In this document: piece after piece, positions 25,195 through 33,126 of the stretch
Numbering within the stretch: position 1 is the first letter of the stretch
Layout of the letters: every line of letters begins with the position of its first letter
Source of the DNA: Cacconaster sp045601245
Lineage (GTDB): Bacteria > Bacteroidota > Bacteroidia > Bacteroidales > UBA932
Direction: 5' to 3'
NCBI GenBank assembly: GCA_045601245.1
Contig: JAZRZH010000036.1
Coordinates: 1-42,478 of the forward strand
Length of the DNA: 42,478 nt
Notes under the pieces: generated by a model
The model's input: only the letters and a program-made list of their open reading frames with translations
Database searches by the model: none
Told to the model about the DNA's origin: nothing
Translations under genes and position numbers: made by a program

Positions 25195-26877
25195 ATGAAA
25201 CTCAAATCTATACTTTCAGCATTCGCTGCTGTTGCACTCTTTGCAGTCGGATGTACAGAAGAACCAATCGCAATGGAACTTGCTGACCTGCAGGTTTCAG
25301 ATACATATGTCGCACTGCCTGCAAATGGCGGTAGCGCTTCCGTCACCGTAAGCTCGAATGTTGACTGGGCATTTGATGGTGTTCCTGAATGGCTTACCGT
25401 AACTCCTGCCAACGGAGCCGCCGGTGAGACTACAGTCAATTTTTCAGCTGCCGCATCCACGACAACCAAAGAGGCTGTCGTCAAGATTCTGGTAGGGGAG
25501 ACCGCACAGTACATCCACATACAGCAGGGTGTCAAGGAGGCTGCAAAGCCTTCAACGGCAGCTGAGGTCAACGCCGGTCCTGACGGCAAGACCTATCAGA
25601 TTACCGGTACCTGCGTTCAGATAGCCAACACACAGTACGGTAACTGGTATATCGAGGACGAGACCGGCAAGGTCTATGTTTACGGTACTCTCAACAACGG
25701 AGAGACAAAGAAATTCGACAGCCTCAATCCAAGCATCGAGGTCGGCGACGTTGTTACCATAGAAGGCCCTAAGACCACCTACAACGGTACTGTAGAGCTT
25801 GTGGACGTCACTGTCCTCAAGGTCGAGAAGTCACTGTTGAAACTTGGAGCTGTTACAGTCGGTGCTGACACTACGTCAACACTCCCTGCAGCCGGAGGTG
25901 ACATCACATTCTCTCTCGACAACAAGGGCAACGGCATTTATGTATCCGTTCCGGAAGATGCGAAGAGCTGGCTCACCATCAAGTCAGTTGACGGCAACAA
26001 GATTACTTTCAGCGCAACCGGAAACAATGCCGGTCCTCGCGGCGCATCTATCGTATTCAGCACGACTGACGGCAAGAAAGACTATACAGCTACCGCTGAA
26101 ATGACACAGCTCGGCGCTTCCGGCACCATCGACGTTCCATTCACAGTCGAAGAGGCAATGGCGTTCTGCAAGAATCTGACAGCCCCTACGACCGATAAAT
26201 ATTATGTGAAGGGTATCGTTACAAAGATTCAGACCGCTTACGGTGCAAAATATGGCAATGGTTCGTTCTGGATCTCTTCCGACGGTGTCGGTAACGGTGA
26301 CAAGGCAAATGAATTCGAAGTTTATAACTGCTATTGGTTTGACAACGCTATGTGGACTGAAGCCAACAAGCAGGTTTCCGTTGGCGACGAAGTTGTTGTT
26401 TATGGCCAGCTTACCAATTACAACGGTACTTGCGAGACCAACGGCAAGCAGTGCAACATCATCAGCATCAACGGTCTCAAGACCGATGCGGAAGGCCTTG
26501 GTTCAAAGGATTACCCTCTCACCATCAAGGGCGCCTGCGCTTTCTGCAGCACACTTACAGCCGCTACCGATCTGAACTATTACGTGACCGGTACGGTCTG
26601 CGAGCTTACCAAGTATCAGTATGGTCCTACATACAATACCGCTTCATTCTGGCTTTCAGATGACGGTACAACAGCCGGCGACAAGTTCGAGGCTTACAGC
26701 ATCTACTATATGAACAATCCTGAGCACAGTTCATCAGTTTCTTGGCCGACAGACGGCCAGCTGATCGAAGTGGGTCAGAAGATTGTTCTTTATGGCCAGC
26801 TTACCAATTACAACGGTACCTGTGAGACCAACGGAAAGAAGGCCCACATCATCAGCATCAACGGCAAGACCGAATAA
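25195..26877 (+). CDS. BACON and OB-fold-repeat lipoprotein
   Basis: 560 residues. Lipobox AVGC gives Cys20. A BACON domain (about 33-112: SSNVDWAFDGVPEWLTVTPANG) is followed by an OB-fold-like domain (about 118-212: YQITGTCVQIANTQYGNWYIEDETGKVYVYG...DVVTIEGPKTTYNG), a second BACON-like sandwich (about 215-306) and two more OB-fold domains (about 312-425 and 430-555). The last two each contain VYGQLTNYNGTCETNGK. OB-fold units of this kind (DUF5689/DUF6359 type) occur in secreted Bacteroidetes proteins. The gene lies in one transcript with the Oar-like receptor, so a role as its surface partner is likely, taking the place of SusD. Ligand unknown. It ends before a strong terminator (26900). Confidence 0.8.
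   Translation: MKLKSILSAFAAVALFAVGCTEEPIAMELADLQVSDTYVALPANGGSASVTVSSNVDWAFDGVPEWLTVTPANGAAGETTVNFSAAASTTTKEAVVKILVGETAQYIHIQQGVKEAAKPSTAAEVNAGPDGKTYQITGTCVQIANTQYGNWYIEDETGKVYVYGTLNNGETKKFDSLNPSIEVGDVVTIEGPKTTYNGTVELVDVTVLKVEKSLLKLGAVTVGADTTSTLPAAGGDITFSLDNKGNGIYVSVPEDAKSWLTIKSVDGNKITFSATGNNAGPRGASIVFSTTDGKKDYTATAEMTQLGASGTIDVPFTVEEAMAFCKNLTAPTTDKYYVKGIVTKIQTAYGAKYGNGSFWISSDGVGNGDKANEFEVYNCYWFDNAMWTEANKQVSVGDEVVVYGQLTNYNGTCETNGKQCNIISINGLKTDAEGLGSKDYPLTIKGACAFCSTLTAATDLNYYVTGTVCELTKYQYGPTYNTASFWLSDDGTTAGDKFEAYSIYYMNNPEHSSSVSWPTDGQLIEVGQKIVLYGQLTNYNGTCETNGKKAHIISINGKTE
26401..26429 (+). repeat. Intragenic direct repeat, copy 1
   Basis: 29 bases beginning TATGGCCAGCTTACC are identical to 26791-26819, 390 bp away, inside the two C-terminal OB-fold units. 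Similarity at about 80 to 90 percent continues beyond the identical core. Confidence 0.85.
26791..26819 (+). repeat. Intragenic direct repeat, copy 2
   Basis: Second copy of the 29-base block at 26401-26429. Synonymous sites are also identical, which suggests a recent duplication or gene conversion between the two domains. Confidence 0.85.
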
Positions 26878-26899
26878 GCTACTGATTGATATTCAATAA

Positions 26900-26926
26900 A
26901 GAGCCGCCAAGTGCGGCTCTTTTTTT
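26900..26926 (+). terminator. Intrinsic terminator of the receptor/lipoprotein operon
   Basis: AGAGCCGC, loop CAAGT, GCGGCTCT, then TTTTTT. An 8-bp perfect stem 22 bp after the lipoprotein stop. Confidence 0.93.
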
Positions 26927-26936
26927 ATAAATAATA

Positions 26937-26967
26937 GTTGAGATTGTAATGCTTTTGTTTAATTTTG
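26937..26967 (+). promoter_or_regulatory. Promoter of the second Oar-like receptor gene
   Basis: GTTG (26937-26940), 19 bp, TAATTTTG (26960-26967), a near-exact match to TTTG-N19-TAnnTTTG. The leader to the ATG at 27012 is about 40 nt. Confidence 0.75.
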
Positions 26968-27011
26968 CGACGTTTTTTTGGGATAAATACTACTTATTAA
27001 CCAAATATTTT

Positions 27012-30000
27012 ATGAAAAAATCACTCAAGCTTTTCGCTTTGACCGTTCTCGGACTGTTCGTAAGCCTCTATGCTAATGCACAGCTTACGACCTCTACACT
27101 GAGCGGTAAGGTTACTGATGTTCAGGGAGCTGTCCCGGGTGCTGCAATCATTGCCACCCACACCCCTTCAGGTACTCAGTACTACGCAATCTCAAACGCA
27201 GAAGGCCGTTATACCATCCAGGGTATGCGTCCGGGCGGACCTTATGAGGTGTCTGTACAGCTTCTCGGTTACAAGACCGTAAAGTGCCAGGACATCACTC
27301 TCAAACTTTCTGAGACCTATTCCCAGAACGTTGTCCTCGAGTCCTCTACAGAACTCCTCGATGAGGTGGTCGTATCTGCATCAGCAACCAAGTTCGGTGC
27401 TGAGAAGACAGGCGCATCAACCAATGTTTCCAACCGTGAAATGATGAACCTCCCTAACTCAGACCGCAGCATCAAGGCTCTTACCAAACTTTCTCCATAT
27501 GCTAATGGAATGAGCTTTGCCGGTAGCGACGGACGTTCAACCAACTTCACGGTCGATGGTGCAAACTTCAACAACAACTTTGGTCTGTCACCAAATCTTC
27601 CTGGCGGTGGCACCCCTATCTCTCTCGATGCAATCGAAGAGATCCAGCTCGTTGTTGCTCCTTTCGACGTACGTCAGTCCAATTTCGTCGGCGGTGGTAT
27701 CAACGCTGTCACAAAGTCCGGTACCAACACCTTCAAGGGCACTGCTTACGCTTACTATCATGACCAGGACCTCCGCGGCAATATGATTGCAGGTGAGGAC
27801 CTCGGCGAGCGCAAGGCTGAGATGATCAAGACATACGGTTTCACCCTCGGTGGCCCGATCATCAAGAACAAACTCTTCTTCTTCGCAAACTTCGAAATGA
27901 ACGATCAGCCGGGCCAGGCCATCACCACTACAGGCAAGACCAGCACAGCTGACCTTCAGAGAGTATATGACCGCCTCGTGAACGATTACGGTTACAATCC
28001 TGGTTCATTCACAGACTTCCCTGGTGGCATCACCAATATGAAGTTCCTCGGCCGCATCGACTGGAACATCTCAGATGCCCACAAGCTCGCTCTCCGTTAC
28101 AACAAGACAAAGAACACCACTTGGAACGCCCCTAACGGTAACTCATGTGACGATGGTATGCGCAACAAGGCTGCAGACCGTGCTTCCAACGAATCACAGC
28201 CATTCGCAAACAACATGTACTCACAGCAGAATGACGTGACCTCAATCGCAGCCGAACTCAACAGCCGCTTCGGTGACAAGATTTCCAACCAGTTCCTCGC
28301 TACCTACTCATTCATCAATGACCAGCGCGGTACCAACTCCGACATCTTCCCTCACATCGATATCTGCCAGGGTTACGATGCATCAGGCAAGTTCACCAAC
28401 CTCCCTGCAACTTCTCTCGGTTACGAGTTGTTCACTTATCTGAATGGCGTAACCAACAAAATCTTCAACGTTGCCGACAACTTCACATACTATGCAGGTG
28501 ACCATAAGATCACAGCCGGTGTGAACTACGAGCACATGTTCGCTGACAACTCCTACATCCGCAACGGTACAGGTTACTATCGTTTCGCAAGCATCGACGA
28601 CTTCGTGAACGGTAACCTCCCTCTCACATTCTGCGTTCAGTACAACTACGACAACGCTCCTGCAACAGCCCGCATCAACTACGACCAGTATGCTGCATAC
28701 GTTCAGGACGAATGGAACGTGACAGACCGCTTCAAGCTCAACTACGGTGTACGTTTCGATACCATCATCTACGACAACGACGACCTCATCACCAACAATG
28801 CCATCAAGGACTACAAGATGGGTGACAACTTCATCGACACAGGTTTCTGGCCTAAGCCGACTCTCCAGGTTAACCCTCGTATCGGTTTCAACTGGGACGT
28901 CAACGGTGACAAGAGCTTCGTGGTACGCGGCGGTACAGGTATGTTCCAAGGACGTCTCCCTCTCGTATTCTTCACCAACATGCCTACCAACTCAGGTATG
29001 ATCCTCTACAAGAACTACGATAACGTTGCCAAGCTCGCAGACGGTGCTATCACCTATGACCCTAAGGTTAAGGAAGTCCTCACAGCCCTCAACGGTGGCA
29101 AGACTTCAGGCGGCAAGGTCGTTACCGACGTCGCTACAATGCGTCAGATTATCGGTGGCGCTACAACCATCGACCCTAAGGACGGTGCTCTCACAGGCAC
29201 CATCAACGGTGTGGACGGCAAGTTCAAGATGCCTCAGGTATGGAAGACTTCCCTCGCATTCGACTATCAGGTCCCTGTAGACTTCCCTATGACAATCACT
29301 GCAGAGGGTATGTTCACAAAGACCATCTACGGCACACGCCTCCTCGACTGGAACATCAACGAAAGCAAGATGTCCGACAACAACAGATTCTCAGGCGTTG
29401 ACGACCGTTACAACTTCCGCGATGCTGATTATAAGTACGGCAAGTACACCGCATATGTGCTCACCAACACCAACAAGGGTTACGGTTACACAGCAAACGT
29501 TACTGTAAAGGCTACTCCGTTCAAGAACTTCGACGTGATGGCTGCTTACACCCATATGGCAAACTATGAGATTTCAGGTATGCCTGGTTCAGATGCAAGT
29601 TCAGCTTACACCAACCTCTACTCAATCAACGGTGCGAACTTCACAGGCCTCCAGTGCTCACAATATGTAGTTCCTGACAAGGTAATGGCCAACATCAGCT
29701 ACTTCGTTCCGTTCAAGGTATTTGGCGGTAACGGCCTCCACCTCAACCTCTACTATTCAGGTTACTCACCTGCAGGTTACAGCTACATCTGCAGCAATGA
29801 CCTCGATGGTGACGGCAACGCTTCCGACCTCATCTACATCCCTAACAACGCTGACGAACTCAAGTTCGTGACCGATGCGGACAAGAAGGCATTCTGGGAT
29901 TTCGTAGAGCAGGACAAGTACCTCAGCGCTCACAAGGGTCAGTACGCAGAAGCTTACTCAGCACGCGCTCCTTGGACACACCGCTTCGATGCCCGCATCG

Positions 30001-30299
30001 CAGAGGACTTCTCGTTCAAGACAGGCAAGCAGACACACAACTTCCAGCTCAGCGTCAGCATCGACAATATCGGCAATATGATCAACTCCAACTGGGGTCT
30101 TACACACCTGTCTTACACAGGTACATACGGCACAAACACCAACCCTGTCCTCACAGTTGACCACATTGAGGGCAACCAGCCTGTTTACACTACATACAAG
30201 GTTAATGGTGCATACCCTACACAGACCTGGAACAATGTTTACAAGAGCTACACAGAGTGCTGGTCAGTACTCGTAGGCCTCAAGTACTTCTTCAACTAA
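27012..30299 (+). CDS. Oar-like TonB-dependent receptor (second paralogue)
   Basis: 1095 residues from ATG 27012. An in-frame ATG at 26949 precedes the promoter box and is rejected. Signal peptide to about NAQ (23/24). Domain order equals that of the gene at 21918: regulatory-like sandwich (PGAAIIATHTPSGTQYYAISNAEGRYTIQGMRPGGPYEV), plug (NFNNNFGLSPNLPGGG; AIEEIQLVVAPFDVRQ; GGGINAVTKSGTNTFKG) and barrel ending KYFFN. Strong similarity in the N-terminal 300 residues and matching blocks in the barrel mark tandem paralogues, with the most divergence in likely extracellular loops. It has its own promoter and terminator and no lipoprotein partner. Different ligands for the two receptors are probable. 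Confidence 0.9.
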   Translation: MKKSLKLFALTVLGLFVSLYANAQLTTSTLSGKVTDVQGAVPGAAIIATHTPSGTQYYAISNAEGRYTIQGMRPGGPYEVSVQLLGYKTVKCQDITLKLSETYSQNVVLESSTELLDEVVVSASATKFGAEKTGASTNVSNREMMNLPNSDRSIKALTKLSPYANGMSFAGSDGRSTNFTVDGANFNNNFGLSPNLPGGGTPISLDAIEEIQLVVAPFDVRQSNFVGGGINAVTKSGTNTFKGTAYAYYHDQDLRGNMIAGEDLGERKAEMIKTYGFTLGGPIIKNKLFFFANFEMNDQPGQAITTTGKTSTADLQRVYDRLVNDYGYNPGSFTDFPGGITNMKFLGRIDWNISDAHKLALRYNKTKNTTWNAPNGNSCDDGMRNKAADRASNESQPFANNMYSQQNDVTSIAAELNSRFGDKISNQFLATYSFINDQRGTNSDIFPHIDICQGYDASGKFTNLPATSLGYELFTYLNGVTNKIFNVADNFTYYAGDHKITAGVNYEHMFADNSYIRNGTGYYRFASIDDFVNGNLPLTFCVQYNYDNAPATARINYDQYAAYVQDEWNVTDRFKLNYGVRFDTIIYDNDDLITNNAIKDYKMGDNFIDTGFWPKPTLQVNPRIGFNWDVNGDKSFVVRGGTGMFQGRLPLVFFTNMPTNSGMILYKNYDNVAKLADGAITYDPKVKEVLTALNGGKTSGGKVVTDVATMRQIIGGATTIDPKDGALTGTINGVDGKFKMPQVWKTSLAFDYQVPVDFPMTITAEGMFTKTIYGTRLLDWNINESKMSDNNRFSGVDDRYNFRDADYKYGKYTAYVLTNTNKGYGYTANVTVKATPFKNFDVMAAYTHMANYEISGMPGSDASSAYTNLYSINGANFTGLQCSQYVVPDKVMANISYFVPFKVFGGNGLHLNLYYSGYSPAGYSYICSNDLDGDGNASDLIYIPNNADELKFVTDADKKAFWDFVEQDKYLSAHKGQYAEAYSARAPWTHRFDARIAEDFSFKTGKQTHNFQLSVSIDNIGNMINSNWGLTHLSYTGTYGTNTNPVLTVDHIEGNQPVYTTYKVNGAYPTQTWNNVYKSYTECWSVLVGLKYFFN

Positions 30300-30336
30300 T
30301 CCGAAACTCCGCGGCTCAGGCCGTTTGAGATAAACC

Positions 30337-30368
30337 AAAGGGGGGCTGACCGGAGTCAGCTCCCCTTT
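30337..30368 (+). terminator. Hairpin after the second receptor gene
   Basis: AAAGGGGGGCTGAC (30337-30350), loop CGGA, GTCAGCTCCCCTTT (30355-30368), a 14-bp stem with one G-U pair. The T-run is poor (CATATATTT), so termination may be partial. Confidence 0.75.
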
Positions 30369-30379
30369 CATATATTTCG

Positions 30380-30491
30380 CTCTGGAATATAAATATCTGA
30401 TATACAACAAGATGATGTTATTACCCTTGCGTAAAATTGCGCAAGGGTAAAGGCGTTAAGCCATTACTAATCAGAGGTTTGCGTTCCAGAG
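30380..30491. repeat. Palindromic element, copy B
   Basis: 112 bp bounded by CTCTGGAA and TTCCAGAG, with a central 14-bp stem TTACCCTTGCGTAA (30421-30434) and TTGCGCAAGGGTAA (30437-30450). It aligns with 19611-19716 over its length. Differences in the outer and central stems come in compensating pairs. Confidence 0.75.
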
Positions 30492-30550
30492 GTCTGTTGG
30501 CTGGCTGTGCGGTCAAATAAGAATATTAGCAATGCCGTGTTTTTTTTTAC

Positions 30551-30558
30551 TATTTTTG
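30551..30558 (+). promoter_or_regulatory. -7 box of the yraN-murB operon
   Basis: TATTTTTG, 20 bp before the yraN ATG. No clear -33 element. Confidence 0.5.
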
Positions 30559-30578
30559 CATAGATAAGCCGAAATGTT

Positions 30579-30944
30579 ATGAGCCGGGAGATGACGTTGG
30601 GGAGAAGAGGGGAGGATCTGGCCCTTGAAATGCTGGAAAACCGCGGTCTGGTGCTGCTGGAACGCAATTGGCGATGGAACCACAAGGAGGTGGACCTGAT
30701 TATGGAGAGTGCGGAAGCGGTCCATTTCATCGAGGTCAAGACTCTGCAGGCGCCGGCGGCCCGGGAGCCCTGGGAGGCAGTGACGCGGGAGAAGCAGCAG
30801 AACCTCGCGCTGGCGGCGGAGCATTTCATATACGAGAGGCATATTGCGAAGGAGGTGCAGTTCGACATAGTGTCGGTTCTCTTTGACGGGAACGGCCGGT
30901 CGGACACCGAATACATCGGAAAGGCATTCTTCCCGATTTATTGA
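30579..30944 (+). CDS. yraN: YraN/UPF0102 family nuclease-like protein
   Basis: 121 residues, the usual family size. RRGEDLALEMLENRGLVLLERNWRWNHKEVDLIMES...VHFIEVKTLQ contains the restriction-endonuclease-like core: Glu in the first helix, then D/E..E-V-K with Asp, Glu and Lys, as in Holliday-junction-resolvase-like UPF0102 proteins. The biological role is not settled; the fold suggests a nucleic-acid-processing enzyme. It is the first gene of a unit with manC (19-bp gap), pheS, an M3 peptidase, murA and murB. A second ATG at 30574 is out of frame. Confidence 0.87.
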   Translation: MSREMTLGRRGEDLALEMLENRGLVLLERNWRWNHKEVDLIMESAEAVHFIEVKTLQAPAAREPWEAVTREKQQNLALAAEHFIYERHIAKEVQFDIVSVLFDGNGRSDTEYIGKAFFPIY

Positions 30945-30963
30945 AAAAATGTAAAGAACAGAT

Positions 30964-32061
30964 ATGAATTCAAATCACTATTGCATCATAATGGCCGGCG
31001 GTTCCGGAACCCGTTTCTGGCCTGTGAGCAGGGCAGCAAAGCCGAAGCAGTTTCTGGATATCCTCGGGATGGGCAAGACGTTCCTCCGAATGACCTTCAA
31101 CCGCTATTCACAGATAGTTCCTGTCGAGAACATCCTCGTCGTGACTTCGGAGCAGTATCTTGATCTGGTCAGGAGCCAGCTGCCGCAGATTCTCGATGAA
31201 AACATCCTGCTGGAGCCGTCCAAGCGCAACACCGCGCCGTGCGTCGCCTATGCGACATACAAGCTCTTCAAGAGGAATCCCGATGCGACCGTCATCGTCG
31301 CGCCGTCCGACCACAATCTCTCTGGAATGGACAATTTCCGCGACACGATGGCCTGCGCGCTGGATTATGCGTCAAAGAACGACGCACTGCTGACAATCGG
31401 CGTCCAGCCTACCCATCCCGACACGAACTACGGCTATATCCAGGCCAACAAGAAGAGCGCCGAGGCGGTTGGCAATCATACCGTTTACGGTGTGAAAACA
31501 TTCACCGAAAAGCCGGACGAAGCCCTTGCAAAAGTATTTCTCGAGACCGGGGAATTCTTCTGGAACTCTGGAATGTTCATCTGGAGCCTCAAGAGCTTCA
31601 AGAATGAAATCGAAGAGTGCCTTCCGGACGTGGCATCCATTTTTGCCGCAGGCGAGAAATATTACAATACACCTGAAGAGGCCGGGTTCATCCGTCAGGC
31701 ATACCGCGACTGTCCTTCGATCTCCATCGACTACGGCGTGATGGAGAAAACCCGCAAGGCAAAGGTCTTCATGGCCGATTTCGGCTGGTCTGACGTCGGG
31801 ACCTGGACCTCGATCTACGAGCACTCCCCGAAGAAGGATGACAATTTCAATCTCGTCGATGCCGCTGACTCCCTCGTTTCGGATGTAAGGGACACCATTA
31901 TCCGTGAGAACAATGAAGGCAAGCTGATAGTTGTCCGCGGACTCGAGAACTTCCTTGTCATTGACACACCGGACGCGCTGATGATCTGTCCGAAGGACGA
32001 CAGGGTGGTCAAAGAAATCGTAGCGGACCTCACTATCAAGGACAAGACAAAATATCTCTAA
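30964..32061 (+). CDS. manC: Mannose-1-phosphate guanylyltransferase
   Basis: 365 residues. It joins mannose-1-phosphate and GTP to GDP-mannose, a precursor of capsule, O-antigen and fucose. The nucleotidyltransferase signature is IMAGGSGTRFWPVSR followed by PKQF at residues 9-29. Further family blocks are LLEPSKRNTAPCVAYA, FTEKPD and EFFWNSGMFIW. The cupin (mannose isomerase) domain seen in longer bifunctional ManC proteins is absent, so this is a stand-alone GMP. It is encoded between yraN and pheS in the same transcript. Confidence 0.92.
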   Translation: MNSNHYCIIMAGGSGTRFWPVSRAAKPKQFLDILGMGKTFLRMTFNRYSQIVPVENILVVTSEQYLDLVRSQLPQILDENILLEPSKRNTAPCVAYATYKLFKRNPDATVIVAPSDHNLSGMDNFRDTMACALDYASKNDALLTIGVQPTHPDTNYGYIQANKKSAEAVGNHTVYGVKTFTEKPDEALAKVFLETGEFFWNSGMFIWSLKSFKNEIEECLPDVASIFAAGEKYYNTPEEAGFIRQAYRDCPSISIDYGVMEKTRKAKVFMADFGWSDVGTWTSIYEHSPKKDDNFNLVDAADSLVSDVRDTIIRENNEGKLIVVRGLENFLVIDTPDALMICPKDDRVVKEIVADLTIKDKTKYL

Positions 32062-32082
32062 TAGAAATAAAGACATACAAAT

Positions 32083-33117
32083 ATGATAACTCAGGAAAAG
32101 ATTGAGCAGATGATGGCTTCCATCCAGGAGATGAAGGCCGCAAAAGAGCAGGAAATCGAGGAGCTCAGGGTGAAGTGGCTCGGCAAGAAGGGCGAGATCA
32201 CTCAGTTGTTCGATGAATTCAGAACCGTGGACAAGGAACAGAAGAAGGAGTTCGGTCAGAAGCTGAATGCCCTCAAGAATGCCGCACAGGCCAAGCTGGA
32301 CGAGATGCGCGAGGCCCTTTCGCAGATTGCTGACGCCTCCAGGGCATCCTACGACCTCACCAAGCCGGGCGACATTATGGAACTCGGCTCCCGCCACCCG
32401 ATCTCCATCACCCGCGAAGAGATTATCTCCATATTCCGCAAATTCGGCTACAATGTTGCCGAAGGCCCGGAAATCGAGGATGACTGGCACGTATTCGGAG
32501 CGCTCAACTTCCCGCCTGAGCACCCTGCCCGCGATATGCAGGACACATTCTTCGTCTCACCCGGCGGTGACAACCCTATCCTTCTCCGCACGCACACTTC
32601 TTCAGTCCAGGTGCGCACGATGGAGCACACTGACCTTCCTATCCGCGTGATCTGCCCGGGCCGCGTATTCCGCAACGAGGCCATCAGCGCCCGCGCCCAC
32701 TGCATCTTCCATCAGGTCGAGGGTCTCTACATTGACAAGAACGTGTCATTCGCCGACCTCAAGCAGGCTATTCTCCTCTTCGCACGCGAAATGTTCGGTC
32801 CGGAGACCGAAATCCGTATGCGTCCTTCATATTTCCCGTTCACCGAACCTTCCGCAGAGGTTGACGTCAGCTGCAACATCTGCCACGGCAAGGGCTGCAA
32901 CATCTGCAAGGGCACAGGCTGGCTCGAGATCCTCGGCTGCGGTATGGTCGACCCTAACGTCCTCCGCGCATCCGGTATCGACCCTGAGGTCTACAGCGGC
33001 TTCGCATTCGGTATGGGTATCGAACGTATCGCAATGCTCAAGTGGCAGGTCAAGGACCTCCGCCACTATTTCGAGAACGATATCCGCTTCCTCAAGGAAT
33101 TTGAAACAGTAATATAA
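32083..33117 (+). CDS. pheS: Phenylalanyl-tRNA synthetase alpha subunit
   Basis: 344 residues. The N-terminal coiled coil (about 1-90, rich in E, K and A) contacts tRNA. The catalytic class II core has motif 2 at RTHTSSVQVR and FRNEAISARAHCIFHQVEG and motif 3 at FAFGMGIERIAML. A four-Cys insert (CNICHGKGCNIC) before WLEILGCG is seen in many Bacteroidetes PheS proteins and may bind zinc. PheS pairs with PheT to attach phenylalanine to tRNA-Phe; pheT is not in this window. Gaps to its neighbours are 21 and 9 bp. Confidence 0.96.
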   Translation: MITQEKIEQMMASIQEMKAAKEQEIEELRVKWLGKKGEITQLFDEFRTVDKEQKKEFGQKLNALKNAAQAKLDEMREALSQIADASRASYDLTKPGDIMELGSRHPISITREEIISIFRKFGYNVAEGPEIEDDWHVFGALNFPPEHPARDMQDTFFVSPGGDNPILLRTHTSSVQVRTMEHTDLPIRVICPGRVFRNEAISARAHCIFHQVEGLYIDKNVSFADLKQAILLFAREMFGPETEIRMRPSYFPFTEPSAEVDVSCNICHGKGCNICKGTGWLEILGCGMVDPNVLRASGIDPEVYSGFAFGMGIERIAMLKWQVKDLRHYFENDIRFLKEFETVI

Positions 33118-33126
33118 TATCACGCC

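Noticed and set aside
31372..32523. 383-residue ORF antisense to manC and pheS
   Set aside because: Runs across two well-identified genes and the spacer between them; composition (Leu/Val/His-rich) is typical of a shadow frame.
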